Of a DNA stretch of 64,000 nt, positions 11,386 through 22,915 are shown in pieces; positions within the stretch are counted from its first letter, which is position 1, and each line of letters opens with the position of its first letter. This DNA is from Achatina immaculata (taxonomy: Eukaryota > Mollusca > Gastropoda > Stylommatophora > Achatinidae), in contig CM019715.1 of the NCBI GenBank assembly GCA_009760885.1, forward strand, positions 19,148,503 to 19,212,502, written 5' to 3'. The position numbers and the translations under genes were made by a program. The notes under the pieces were generated by a model. It was not told the DNA's origin, searched no databases, and saw nothing but the letters and a program-made list of their open reading frames with translations.

Positions 11386-11890
11386 AGTTTGGTGTGGATC
11401 TACTGCCCAGGTCATGCAGGTGTCAAAGGCAATGAGAGAGTGGATAACCTAACAAAATCAAAGGCAATGAGAGAGTGGATAACCTAACAAGCATGGCAAA
11501 TATTCAAGGCATCTTAAAAATAGACAAGGATGAGACTGCAAGAGCCAAACATAGAATAGGCTGCATATGTAGGATGATATTAGGTTGAATGAGTTGAATG
11601 ATATCATGAAGATGATCAAATTGGGTAAGGAGAGGGGAAGTGGGCATTTTTCTGAATGAAGTGGTTTAGCGTGCATTACCCACAACCAGTGCATGGCTGG
11701 TTTCATCAGCAGGTGCATGCTTCAGTGGGTGTTGGAACAGAAGGTGGAGCACATATGACAATGCCTGGAGCGCAGGAATGCCAGTCTCAGATTACATATT
11801 ACGGCAAGCAACAGCTATAGGGATATTAGCTTGCTGGATTGATGACATCAGCAGTATCCCAACACTTCAACGTTCACAAGAAAGCTATAT
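11386..11890 (+). pseudogene. LINE-B RNase H C-terminus and 3' end relic
   Basis: The translation LVWIYCPGHAGVKGNERVDNL begins right after the CR tail and is the last RNase H box (H and D kept). About 20 codons downstream a direct duplication of CAAAGGCAATGAGAGAGTGG occurs (about 11426 and 11459). The rest is broken by stops. Confidence 0.65.
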
Positions 11891-11959
11891 CATGCATTCA
11901 TGCCTGTTTCAAACAAAATGGATTCACTGCTGATCACTACAGAAGCAGCCAGCCATGAT

Positions 11960-12800
11960 TTACTATCCCTGCATAAGATAGTTACATCTGCTTCATCCAC
12001 CTCTGTAACAGGTTTCTCTGGGCAACATGGACTGCTAGGAACATTCCGGGTTTAAGACGTGTATCGGGCAGAATAGTGCAGAACAGGGTCAGGCAAATCT
12101 CTTACCCCACAGACCTGCAGTTAGACCAGTACTGACAGTTCACCACAGACAAGTTCACTTGGCTTGAGCCAGACAGCACCTGGCATGGCCCCATCATCAC
12201 TGGAGATAGATTCTGCTCTCTGAAGAGTCCAGATTCTGTCTGCAAGGCAATGAAGGCCGTGGTTTGGTGTACAGGCAACAAGTAGAATATTTTGCAGATA
12301 ACTATGCTTCACTGAGACAGGATGAGAGGAAGAGTCTAATGGTTTGGGGCAGAATTTCATAAGCAGCCAGAATGAACCTTGTCATCATCAATAGCAACAT
12401 GACAGATTAATGATACAGAGGTGAAATACTAACATCCCACATACAGCCTTTCCTCAATGCAAATGGACCAAGCATGATAATGCAGCAAGACAATGCTCAT
12501 CCACATGTGGCACATGTAGTCTGGGACCACTTTAAACAACAGCAGAATGATGTCTTACCATGGCCAGCTGTTTCCCTCAACCTGTCTCCCAGCAAGCATG
12601 TGTGTGATGAATTGGAGCATAGGCTGCAAAGAAGACAAAATCTTCTTGAAAACCACCACCAGTTAGCCAAAGCATTGCACGAACAGAATAACATGCCCCA
12701 AATATAGATCCAATGTGTCACTGGCTCAATGAGAAGGCCCTATCAAGCAGTGATAACACCCCAAGGTGATGGTACTGAAGTCAAGATTTTTTTTTGTGAG
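11960..12800 (+). pseudogene. Tc1-like DNA transposase relic
   Basis: Across frames the region gives RPVLTVHHRQVH near 12115, then a box like FSDESRF near 12210 (LSEESRFCLQGN), then SLMVWGRIS near 12333. It ends with an open stretch at 12474-12707 carrying MIMQQDNAHPHVAHV and LPWPAVSLNLSPSKHVCDEL. These are the second and third catalytic boxes of Tc1 transposases (QDNARPH and PWPAxSPDLNPIEHxWDEL); the aspartate of the PDLNPIE box reads as Asn here. Several stops and frame breaks make it dead. I did not find terminal inverted repeats. Confidence 0.85.
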
Positions 12801-12939
12801 GATGCCACACACTGACATGAGTTTTTCTCTTTGTTTCATGACACTCTCACTGAAATCAAATTGATCACTTTGTCTGTTATTCAATACTCAACTATACTGT
12901 GCATCAACTTTTGAGTTTACCAAAGAACACATCCACACT

Positions 12940-13836
12940 GGCCTATTTGGTGCCACACACTTTTTTTTCTATGAGTATATAGTGAACAGTACAGCCAGTT
13001 AAATAATTTAGTAAAACAACAAACCCAGACTGACAAAAGAAAATACCTTGAAGAACTAGCCAGACAAGCTGAGGATGCAGCAATGAAAGATGAACATGGC
13101 ACATTCTACAAAATAACCAACACCATCAGTGGAAGACACAGGACAGCCAACAATGTTTCTGTTAAATATAAATATGGAAGACTCATCACATCAGAATAGA
13201 GGCAAAAGGAAATTAAACAACTTCTCAACAGAAACCTACCAACAACACAGATAGACATCCCGGAAGCTGAACATGATTTAGATATAAACATAGATACACC
13301 TAATAAAGAAGAAATTATTGCAGCAATTAAAGGACTGAAAAACAGAAATCTCCAGGACAGGACAACCTGCATGCTGAACTTCTCAAAACAGATGCAGAAC
13401 TAGCAGCAGAACTGCTGCTGCCATTGTTTAAAGAAATCTGAGAAACTGCGGCAATTCTCACAGAATGAAACAAATTACCCACAAAAAAAAAAAAAAGAGA
13501 CCTTACAGACTGCATCAACTTGAGAGGAATTAATTTTTTTGTTCCAAGTAAAACATTAGGGAAAATCATCGACAGAATCTCAACAACATTAAATCAAAAA
13601 CTGAGTAATGAACAAGAAGGATTTAGATGTAACAGATGATGCATGGACCATATATTCACACTAGGAAATATAACAGAACAATGCTCAGAATGGCTGAGAC
13701 AACTATATGCAAAGATTTTGCAGAAGCATTTGATAGTGAAAGTATGTTTAGAACTTTTAGAGTTGATAGAATACCATGCCATCTTGTACGATAATTAAAA
13801 GTTTCTATGCTAGTTTCTGCATGCCGGTGAGAGCAT
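12940..13836 (+). pseudogene. RTE-7 reverse transcriptase relic
   Basis: QQTQTDKRKYLEELARQAEDAA near 13015 begins the linker before RT. GRLITS, EIKQLLNR and IDIPEAEHDLDINI follow, with RT fingers NLHAELLKTDAEL near 13365, RDLTDCINLRGIN near 13498, IDRIS near 13570 and EQEGFRC near 13612. Sequence stops abruptly near 13836, where a different LINE endonuclease piece begins. Two frameshifts and a poly-A run at about 13483-13496 break it. Confidence 0.8.
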
Positions 13837-14224
13837 TAAAAAATGGGGGACTTCAACACTAAGGTAGGGAAAGATAACACCGACGTTTAAAATGTAATGG
13901 GGAAAGAAGGAATTGACATGGCTAATCAGAACAGAGAAAGATTAATTGAAATATGTCTAACAGAGGGCATGGTCATTGGAGGCACAATATTCCCACACAA
14001 AGAGATACATAAAACAACGTGGATATCTCCAGAAGATAGAACTAGAAACCAGACAGATCATTTTTGTATTAGAAAGCAATACAGAACATCTCTCATAGAT
14101 GTAAGGGCTTATAGGGGTGCAGATGTTAACAGTGATCACAACCTGTGTATAGGGAAAATAAAACTAAAATTGAAAAGTCAACACAAGAAACCAGTACACA
14201 GAAAGATAAACAGCCACAGCCTAC
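13837..14224 (+). pseudogene. RTE-2 endonuclease C-part
   Basis: MGDFNTKVGKDNTDV, then an open frame from 13897, GGTIFPHKEIHKTTWISPED, NQTDHFCI and ADVNSDHNLCIGKIKLKL: the last endonuclease boxes of RTE-type LINEs, with GDFN and SDH residues kept. The frame is interrupted at 14236 by an RTE-1 insertion and resumes after it at 14683. Confidence 0.8.
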
Positions 14225-14235
14225 AAGAAGAAAAT

Positions 14236-14671
14236 CATTTCATTCATTTCATTCATTCCTTTGCATGTCCCTTGCGGAACTTTGCCTCCCAAACAGCACT
14301 CCTGTAGGCCTCTCGGTTGTGAGCAAGATGGCCTGCTGCTGCTGCATCCATTTCCAGATCATCAACGATGTCTTGCAGCCATCTTCGTTTCGGTCTTCCT
14401 CTTTTTCTTTTTCCCATTATGTATCCTTCCAATACGGTCTTCTCTAAATTATCATGACGTTTAATGTGTCCAAAATATTTAAGTTTTCTCTCTTTAATCC
14501 TCTTTACTAGCCAGCCTTCTTCAATATTAAGCTCTTGTAGTATAGATATATTTGTTCTTTTTTGTGTCCACGATATTTGGAGAACTCTTCTATAGCATTT
14601 ACATTCAAAGGCATTTATGTGCTTCTCAGCTGTTTTGTTAAGTGTCCAGGTCTTACAGGCATATGTTGCAT
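14236..14671 (-). mobile_element. RTE-1 3' end inserted in RTE-2
   Basis: The minus-strand translation (open 14253-14699) holds YACKTWTLNKTAEKHINAFECK, RVLQISWTQKRTNISI and GKRKRGRPKRRWLQD, with the (TGAA)n tail at the low-coordinate end. The 11-base direct repeat AAGAAGAAAAT at 14225-14235 and 14672-14682 is the target-site duplication. The copy is 5'-truncated. Confidence 0.9.
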
Positions 14672-14682
14672 AAGAAGAAAAT

Positions 14683-16070
14683 ACTAACAGTAATTTCAAT
14701 CAGGAACTTGCCAATCATTCCAAAACACCCAGTGAAGTTGAGGAGATAGGTATAGATGAATTATGGAATTCTTACAGCACAGCCATAATCACAGTAGCAA
14801 AAGCAAGCGCTGGACTGAAAAAACCTAATAGTAAAGCATGGATATCAGAAAAAAACATGGAAGTTTGACGAGCAGTCAAATTAGACATGTTGAATGCAAA
14901 AAAAGATCTTGGAAAAGATCTGGTGAAAGCAACATACAAAGAAAGCAAAAAGTTCAGTTAGAAGGGATAAAAGAGAATACATAGACAATATGGCGAAAGA
15001 GGCAGAAAAAGCAGCAAAAACAGGAGACAGCAAAACTTTATATAACATACAAAAGAGGCTAACAGGTACTATTACATTTAAAGAAAGACCAATCCTTAGC
15101 AAAACTGGAACCCTATTAACATCAAATAAAGACCAAAAGCAAAGATATGAACACTTCCAAGAAATACTTAATCGACCACACCCAAAAGAATTGTTAAACC
15201 TTGAAACCGACTTACCAGCTCCACAACTAAATGTCAACCTAGATGAAATTACATTGAATTAAATTGAAACTGCGGTGAATTTAATGGCTAACAACAAAGC
15301 TGCAGGTGAAGATGAAATAACATCTGAAATGTTAAAAGCTATCAATAGTGACAACATGAGACAACTACAGAGAATGTTTAATAAGATTTGGAAAGAAGAA
15401 AAGGTCCCCTAAGGTAAACTTGGTGAATATAACAAATAGAGAGAAGTAACCTTAATATCAGCTGTGTCAAAAGTATTCTGGAAGGTCATTTTGAATAGAC
15501 TTGAAAGATATATAGTGGAAACGCAATGAGAGAAGAACAAGCAGGATTTCAAAAGGAGAAATAACACCCGAAATGCTAAAAGCTATCAATAGTGACAACA
15601 TGAGACAACTACAGAGAATGTTTAACAATATTTGGAAAGAAGAAAATGTCTCTTCCAATTGGAAAAAATGAATCATTGTTAAAATACCAAAAAAAAGGCA
15701 ACCTTAGTGACTATAACAATTGGAGAGGAGTAACCTTAATATCAGTTGTGTCAAAAGTATTTTGCAAGGTCATTTTGAATAGACTTAAAGATATAGTGGA
15801 TACTGCAATGAGAGAAGAACAAGCAGGATTTCGAAAAGGGAGAAGCAAGAATGACTAGCTATTATTTCACAATGGAAAAAAGGAATCATTGTTAAAATAA
15901 CAAAAAAAAGGGCAATCTTAGCGACTCCAATAATTGGAAAAGATTAACCTTACTATCAGTTGTATCAAAAGTATTTTGCAACGTCATTCTGAATAGATAT
16001 TAAAAAATTAGTGGATACTGCAATGAGAGAAGAACAAGCAGGATTTCGAAAAGGGAGAAGGTGTCTCGAC
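14683..16070 (+). pseudogene. RTE-2 linker and RT fingers, segment triplicated
   Basis: After the insertion the element resumes with KAWISEKN... and AKEAEKAAKTGDSKTLYNIQKRLTG (14990 on), then LNLETDLPAPQLNVNLDEI. The fingers segment containing MLKAINSDNMRQLQRMFN and the later EEQAGFRKGR occurs three times in tandem: about 15307-15555, 15556-15866 and a shorter one at 15867-16060. Copies diverge from each other by several percent, and none is fully open. Confidence 0.8.
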
Positions 16071-17105
16071 TAAATCTTTACTCTAAGAATAATACTTAAA
16101 GAACATATTGAAAAGCAGAAACCATTAATACTGAACTTCATAGACTTTAAAAAGGCATTTGATAGCATACACAGAGATTCATTATGGAGAATTTTAAGTA
16201 TATATGGAATACCATCTAAAATTGTCAACATCATTAAGGACTTATACAATGGATATGTTTGTGCAGTCAAGACAGAAGAAGGAATGAGCGAATGGTTCCA
16301 GATTGAAACAGGCATGAAACAAGGATGTATACTATCTCCTTTGCTTTTTGGAATTGCCATATACTTTATGATGAAAAAAATGCTGCACAGGTGTTACAGG
16401 TATTGATTGGGTACATGGGACCCAACTCGAAGATCTTGATTTTGTCACTCTTATCAGTGACAATGTGAAATCGACGCAAGAAAAAAACAGATACTCTGTC
16501 CTCACTGGCTAGTAAAATAGGATTTGAAATTAACAAGGACAAAACAAAAATAATGAAACTTCCTGTCAATCAAGCAGGAAAAATTTATGTAGAAGGGACA
16601 GCTGTTGAAGAAGTAAACCAATTTGCATACTGGCAGCTACATAGACCAGGATGGTGACACCAGAAAGGAATTTAGAATTAAAATTGAAAATGCAGCACTA
16701 ACCTTAAAGAATCTTGAGAACATATGACACTCAAAAGTTATAAGCACAAAAACCAAGTTTAAGACTATTCATTTCAAATGTAATATGCACCCTCATTTAT
16801 GCATGCGAAAGCTGGAAAACAACTAAGGAAACTGACAAGAAATTAGAGACTTTTGAAAACAAATGCCTAAGGAAAATACTTGGTATAAAGTGGAATGAAC
16901 TTAAGAACAACGCAGAAGTAAGGCTAATCAGCACACAACAACCAGCCTCTTGAGTGATCAGGAAAAGGATATGTACATATGTCGATCATGTGATGAGAAG
17001 AAATAGTCAGAGAATCTCAAAACAAGCTATTAGGTGGAACACAACAGGCCGAAGAAAAAGAGGTCGGCCATGTGAAACTCTAAAGTGGACAATGTTAAGA
17101 GAGCC
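16071..17105 (+). pseudogene. RTE-2 RT palm to C-terminus
   Basis: FIDFKKAFDSIHRDSLWRILSIYGIP near 16140 and ETGMKQGCILSPLLFGIA near 16305 are RT palm boxes. The YADD box is decayed. VICTLIYACESWKTTKE near 16780 and NTTGRRKRGRPCETLKW near 17040 are the RTE-2 C-terminus. The copy ends without its tail, against an inverted RTE-2 piece. Confidence 0.8.
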
Positions 17106-17293
17106 CACATTTTTCTTACATCTTCTTACATCCTTCCCGTGCCGCTAGACGCCACACAGGGCTCGCATAGTAGTTCACCACGTTTTCCTGCTTTTGGCGA
17201 GCTTTTCAACCTCATCAAGGGATGTTATGGCCACTAAACTGGCCTCTCTTAACAATGTCCTCTTTAGAGTTTCATGTGGTCGACCTCTTTTCA
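17106..17293 (-). mobile_element. RTE-2 3' end fragment, inverted
   Basis: Minus-strand 3' coding end of RTE-2 (RGRPHETLKRTLLREASLVAITSLDEVEKLA), with its 3' end near 17115. It abuts a plus-strand RTE-2 piece with no visible target-site duplication. Confidence 0.8.
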
Positions 17294-17512
17294 ACATAAC
17301 TCTTATCAGTAATAATGTGAAATTGGTGCAAGAAAATACACATACTCTGTCTTCGCTGGCTATTAAAATAGGAAAATAGGACTTGAAATTAACAAGGAAA
17401 AACAAAAACAATGAAACTTTTCATTAATCACGAAGGAAAAATATACATAGAAGGAACAACTTGAAGAAGTAAACCAATTCTCATACCTTGGCAGCTACAT
17501 TTGGTTGTTGTA
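17294..17512 (+). mobile_element. RTE-2 internal fragment
   Basis: Matches 16440-16640 of the neighbouring RTE-2 copy (ISNNVKLVQENTHTLSSLAIKIG, then KIYIEGTT). It is placed directly after an inverted 3' end, so this is a rearranged block. Confidence 0.75.
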
Positions 17513-17575
17513 TACATTGTGCAAAATTCACACACATGTATTCCAAATTGAAATTATTCCACCTATATCCTTGGT

Positions 17576-18442
17576 TGACAATTGGCTAAGCAAGAGGATC
17601 AAGAGATCATATATTCAATATAAGATTAATAATAGAGAAATGCAGAGAATTTAATGTGAATCTATATTTATCTCTCATAGACTATTCAAAGGCATTTGAT
17701 TGTGTACACCACCAGAAACTTTGGGAAATAATGGAAAAAAAAAGGGATTTCCAACACATTTGATACAATTAACATCACTGATGTATCTAGACCAATAGGC
17801 AGCCATAAAATAAACGGTGAAACAACAACTTGGTTTGACATAAAACAAAGGGTCAGTCAGGGGTGCATACTGTTGCCTTAGTTATTTAGTTTGTATACTG
17901 AAAATATAATGAAGAATGTTAGAGAAGATTTGGACAACGAATATTAAGCTACCATAAAAATTGGAGGTTATGAAATACCAGAGATTAGATATGCTGATGG
18001 CACAGTATTACTGTCCACACCACAAAAAGGAATGGAAAAACTAATTATGTCAGTACGTAAGAACAGTGAAGAGCAAAACTTCTATCTTGATGCGAAGAAA
18101 ACTAAACTGATGACAACTGACAAAACAAATAAGGCAGTTGAAATATGTATCAATTAGGAAACATTGGAGGAAGAGAAGAGTTTTGAATATCTTGGATCAC
18201 TACTAACTAATAATGGAGATACAATGAGGGAAATTAAAAGGAGGACATCTACTGCTCTTCAGAAAAGAAAACAACTAAAGAAGCTGTGGAGAGGAACAGA
18301 CAGAACTACAAAAATAAGATTTTTAAGGGCATGCATCTTTCCCATCGCAACATATGCCTATGAGACCTGGACACTTAACAAAACAGCTGAGAAACACATA
18401 AATGCCTTTGAATATAAATACTACAGAAGAGTTCTTAAAATA
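17576..18442 (+). pseudogene. RTE-1 RT palm and C-part, left of mariner
   Basis: SLIDYSKAFDCVHHQKLWEIME near 17675 is an RT palm box. GGYEIPEIRYADGTVLLSTPQ near 17965 is the active-site region (YADD reads YADG). KSFEYLGSLLTNNGDTMREIKRRT lies in the open stretch 18164-18463. The element is cut at TA 18441-18442 by a mariner and continues at 19748. Confidence 0.85.
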
Positions 18443-19747
18443 CAAGGGGAGGTCACTAAGTAACTCGCAAATTGAAATATTTTATAGGTGGCAGTTATCA
18501 GGTAGTATTTAAATATATCCTTAGATAGTGCCATCATCCAACTTTATAATAGTTGTATGTAGCTGGGAGTTATGTGCGCATGCACAAATCAATAACAAAA
18601 TGGCTACCAAATTTAGTGTGTACCAAAGAAGAACAGAGAAGTGTAGTGCGATTTGTGTGGGCTAAATGACATTCATAAGGAAATGATTATACTTTATGTT
18701 GAAAAGTGTTTATCACGTAAAGCAGTCTATAACTGGGTAAAATAATTTTCTCAGGGACGCACCGAAATTGTTGACAAAGTCCGACTTGGCCGTCCTGTTC
18801 AGATTGCAAAAGAAGCAACTGTGCAACATGTGAATGAGATTATCAGAGCTGTTAGACGAGTAACGAAATACAGTGTAGCAAGTTTAATCAGATGTTAACA
18901 TGGCTTAGCCTACAGAATAATGCATGAGCAATTAAATTTTAGGAAAGTTTGCTCACGTTGGGTACCTAGAGATCTAAATGATGAACACAAAATAAACTGA
19001 TCTGGTTTGTCATTGCAGCATCTCTGTCATTACACATATGAAGGTGAAGACATGCTCCGCAGGATTATTACTGGAGACGAATCATAATGCACAACTACCA
19101 ACCTGAATCAAAATGTGCCTCAATGCAATGGAAATACCCGTCATCGCCACGCACAAAACAAATTCAAGATTACATCTTCTGCGGGGAAGGTTATGCTGAA
19201 AGTGTTCTGGGATTATCATGTTAACCAAGTTCCAGAAGTATGGTGACAGTGTGAATTCTGTATCGTACTGTGAAGTTCTGTCGATGCTACTGGATGCAAT
19301 TCGAAGACAACGTCCTAGTCTGCTGACTAGAGGTGTGCTTCTCCTTCATGACAATGCCAGATCACATACAGCTCGGTTAACCCAAGAGAAAATTAGCCAG
19401 TTGGGTTGGGAAGTTCTTGAACATCCACCCTATAGTCCTGACTTAACTCCAAGCGATTTTCACCTGTTTGGTCCATTGAAAAACCACCTTGGTGGGAGAA
19501 GATTCTCAAGTGACAAAAAAGGTGAAAACAGAAGTAAAAAAATGGTTCAGAAATCAGACTCCCAATTTTTATGCCATGGGTATTGCACCACTGATTTACA
19601 TGATGGGACAAATGTATAACTGTTGGTGGCGATTACATTGAGAAATAGGGGAATAATGTAGGTTCAAAAATTTAAAGTTTTCAAATTACTGTCACATTTA
19701 GTTTTTTTTTAACAGACATTTGTGAGTTACTTAGTGACTTCCCCCCA
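18443..19747 (+). mobile_element. Mariner-1 DNA transposon inserted in RTE-1
   Basis: Length is 1305 bp, the usual mariner size. The ends are inverted repeats: GGTCACTAAGTAACTCGCAAAT near the left end and the complement AAGTCACTAAGTAACTCACAAAT at the right end. TA dinucleotides flank it at 18441-18442 and 19748-19749. Removing it rejoins RTE-1 sequence exactly as in the uninterrupted copy at 40735. Confidence 0.95.
18600..19619 (+). pseudogene. Mariner-1 transposase, inactive
   Basis: An ATG at 18600 starts MATKFSVYQ-type sequence. Across frames come SRKAVYNWV-like helix-turn-helix residues near 18715, a GDES box near 19075 (first catalytic Asp), HDNARSHTA near 19349 (second) and HPPYSPDLTPSDFHLFGPLKNHL near 19425 (third). 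The spacing of the last two boxes fits the DD34D mariner class. The C-terminal half is open from 19218. Stops and shifts in the N-terminal half (for example near 18667 and 18897) make it dead. Confidence 0.9.
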
Positions 19748-20068
19748 TATCATGGACACAAAAAAGAACAAATATATCCATACTACAAGAACTTAATATT
19801 GAAGAAGACTGGCTAGTAAAGAGGATTAAACAAAGAAAACTTAAATATTTTGGTCACATTAAATGTCATGATAATTCAGAGAAGACCGTCTTGGAAGGGT
19901 ACATAATGGGAAAAAGAAAGAGAGGAAGACCAAGACGAAGATGGTTGCAAGACATCACTGACGATCTGCAAATGGATGCATCAGCAGCAGAGCATCCTGC
20001 TTACAACAGAGAGGTCTACAGGAGTGCTGTTAGGGAGGCAAAGTTCCGCAAGGGACATGCAAATGACT
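19748..20068 (+). mobile_element. RTE-1 3' end, right of mariner
   Basis: Continuation of the RTE-1 copy: KKNKYIHT, ARRLKYFGHIKCHD and GKRKRGRPRRRWLQDI, ending in GACATGCAAATGACTGA at about 20068. It is followed directly by a minus-strand RTE-2 piece. Confidence 0.9.
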
Positions 20069-20625
20069 GACTTCAGCTATTATTCTTAGAGTAAAGATCT
20101 GGTCGAGACAGCTTCTCCCTTTTTCAAAATCCTGCTTGTTCTTCCCTCATTGCAGTATCCACTAATATCTATTCAGAATGACTTTGCAAAATACTTTTGA
20201 CACAACTGATAGTAAGGTTACTCCTCTCCAGTTATTGCAGTCACTAAGGTTGCCTTTGTTTGGTATTTTAACAATGATTCCTATTTTCCATTTAGAAGGG
20301 ACCTTTTCTTTCCAAACTTTATTAAACATTCTCTGTAGTTGGCTCATGTTGTCACTGTTAATATCTTTTAACATTTCGACTGTTATTTCATCTTCACCTG
20401 TAGCTTTGTTGTTACCCATTAGATTCACTGCTGTTTCAATTTCATTCAATGTAATTTCATCTAGGTTGACATTTAATTGTGGGACTGATAAGTCAGTTTC
20501 AAGATTTAAGATTTATTAATTCATTTGGGTGTGGTCGATTAAGTATTTCTTGGAAGTGTTCAGCTCATTTTTGCTTCTGGTCTTTACTTGATGTTAATAA
20601 GGTGCCAGTTTTGCTAAAAACTGGT
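20069..20625 (-). mobile_element. RTE-2 internal fragment, left of CR copy 2
   Basis: The minus-strand open frame 20162-20449 reads MNEIETAVNLMGNNKATGEDEITVEML, KVWKEKVPSKWKIG and NLSDCNNWRGVTLLSVVSKVFCKV: RT fingers of RTE-2. It is interrupted by CR copy 2 and continues at 22017-22290. Confidence 0.85.
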
Positions 20626-22016
20626 TCTAAGGACTGTTATTGCCGGAGGTGGGGTGGAGGATACGCACTCCACTCCAATGGTGTGCATCTCAAATAGCCT
20701 CTGACAGTCAAGTCCAGCTCCTGGCCTTCTCTTGGCAGAACTGTTTAAAGTGACAGGAGAAGGGGCAAAGGCGAATATCTGGTGCCTGAAAACCAGACAC
20801 TTCGGGTAGATGAGAGTCATGTTTGGTAGCTCATCTACCGCTGCTGGCGAGATTCTTCAGCTGCCATGCGTGGAGTGGGCTCCTCCCAGCCAATGAAGAA
20901 AGGAGTAAATGGGGTTGCCATGCGGCACCACTGTGGAAAAAGTGAAAGAAAGGAATAAGCGAAGTAAATAGTAGTCAAATCACGGTACCTCTGGTCTGGG
21001 GGTTGGTCACGTCCCAAATGCACTCATATCAGGCATTAAGACACTGCTGGCGAGATTATTCAGATGCCATGCATGGAGTGAAGCTCCCCCCGGGCAAGGA
21101 AGAAAATGCAGAAAAGCAATCCGGGTTGCTGTGTGGTGCCGATGTAAAAAGGTGATGGAAAGGATAAAGTGAAGCTTAATCGGTATGTCCAGTAGTATCG
21201 TGGCGAGAGCTACCCATACCACGGCACCTCTGCTCTAGAGGTGGGCTACGCCCGTTCCACACTCATACTGGTGAAATATGCCTAAATCGGCTTACAGCAG
21301 GGGGTGAAACTTGACAGCTACGCATGTCACGGTACCTCTGCTCTAGAGGTCGGTCATATCCTAAACACGCCTATACTGGGATAATATGCCTAAACCGGCT
21401 CGACCCAGGGGCGGAAGTCACTAGCGGCGAGGACTAGTCCTCCTGGACAAAAGCTCTGTCCTGGTCACAACTAGGAAGGGTAGTGGCCACGACCACAAAA
21501 TGCTGAAGTCAGAGACACTAGACCAGGGCAGTCTAGACAGACAACCACCTCTCACCCAGCAGGGATGTATGCATATCCTAATCACGCTGAGGTTTTCCGG
21601 TGAGAAAGTCCAACGCCAGAATGGAGGGACAATCACCTCTAACCCGGTGGTGATACACAGGTATCTCAAAACACACTGAGGTTTTCTGGTGAGAAAGTCC
21701 AACTCTAGCCTGGATGGGCTACCACCTCTCATCCAGCAGGGATATACTCATATCCAAAATATGCCAAGGTCTTCCAGTGAGAAAGTCCAACCCTAGACTA
21801 AACTGATGCAACGAAAACCACTGTGTCACGCAATCCCGCTTCTGAGACCTACCAAGAATACAGGCTCAAGCCATGCAATACTCTGAACCTCTTGTGGTCC
21901 TCTCAAGGATCTCGTGTGGTAGTAATGGGGGACCACGGGACCTATAGAGGACCACAGGCGTAAATTCAGTAGGATCACAGGGCGGTCTTGGTGGTAGAAG
22001 CGAATGAAGAAGAAGC
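20626..22016 (+). repeat. CR composite repeat, copy 2, with 5' extension
   Basis: 20838-22016 aligns by eye with CR copy 1 module by module and ends AGAAGCGAATGAAGAAGAAG. Upstream, 20626-20837 is a further GC-richer stretch (starting near TATTGCCGGAGGTGGGG) that copies 1 and 3 lack. Imperfect repeats GCTAAAAACTGGT (about 20613-20625) and GCTAAAGACTAGT (about 22016-22028) look like a 13-base target-site duplication with two mismatches. RTE-2 sequence resumes outside them, so the extension is part of the inserted unit. Confidence 0.8.
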
Positions 22017-22290
22017 TAAAGACTAGTCTTTCTTTGGATGCAATAGTACCTGTTAGTTTATTTTGTATGTGTTTTGCTGTCTCCTGTTTTTGCTGCCTTC
22101 TCTGCTTCTTTCACCATATTGTCCATGTATTCTCTTTTATCCCTTCTAGCTGAACTTTTTAATTTATTGTCTAGTTCTTTGTATGTTGCTTTTGCCAAAT
22201 CTTTTCCAAGATGTGTCTTTACATTCAACATGGTTAATATGGCTGCTCGCCTTTCATGTATGTATTTCCATGTCTTATTTGATAACCTTT
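22017..22290 (-). mobile_element. RTE-2 linker fragment, right of CR copy 2
   Basis: Complement of the RTE-2 pre-RT linker (compare 14880-15090: KKDLGKDLVKATYKE, EAEKAAKTGDSKT). It completes the copy begun at 20069. Confidence 0.8.
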
Positions 22291-22295
22291 GATGA

Positions 22296-22400
22296 TGTTG
22301 AAAACCGTGATGAAGACGGGAAAACTTGGCGAACTACCATGCGAGCCCTATGTGACATTTAATGACACAGGAAGGATGTAAGATAGCATATATTTCTTCT
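22296..22400 (+). mobile_element. RTE-2 3' end fragment
   Basis: DDVENRDEDGKTWRTTMRALCDI followed by GGAAGGATGTAAGATAG, the RTE-2 C-terminus and tail. Confidence 0.75.
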
Positions 22401-22915
22401 TACGACAATAGATGATGGTAGCTCCAAATAGATTCACTTTAGAAATTAAAGGTATAATTTCTTTGCTGTTTATAAGAATTACTGGACATCCTTAACAAGG
22501 TTTAACACAGTAAGTTATGTAGGAAATAGCTGATTCATGATCATTCAACAATACCAATGCAAGATCCCCTAAAAAAAAAGGCTGAAAAAATTGGAGTCAT
22601 ATTCCAAGTGTAGAATTTTTTTCTCCAGTAACATAAACCTACAGAGCATAGAAAATTACTGTATTTAGAAAGCTTAGTTAAAAACAAAAAACATGCAGTA
22701 GGTTGCTATTGTCAAATTAAGTTATTTTCAATCTCTCTCTCTCCTTCACATTTCCCCAATTTTATTTACAAATGAAAAACCCTGCTTAAATTAAAAAAAG
22801 AGTATAATAAAAGCAATCATTTGAGACTGTACCCACTGATTCAGATATTCTTTTTTTTTCTTTGGCAACACTTCACAAAAACTACTTAACTTGCTTTTTT
22901 TAATACTGTGTTAGT
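22401..22915. other. No recognised feature
   Basis: AT-rich sequence with a short CT run near 22733-22743 and an A/T tract near 22850. Confidence 0.5.
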
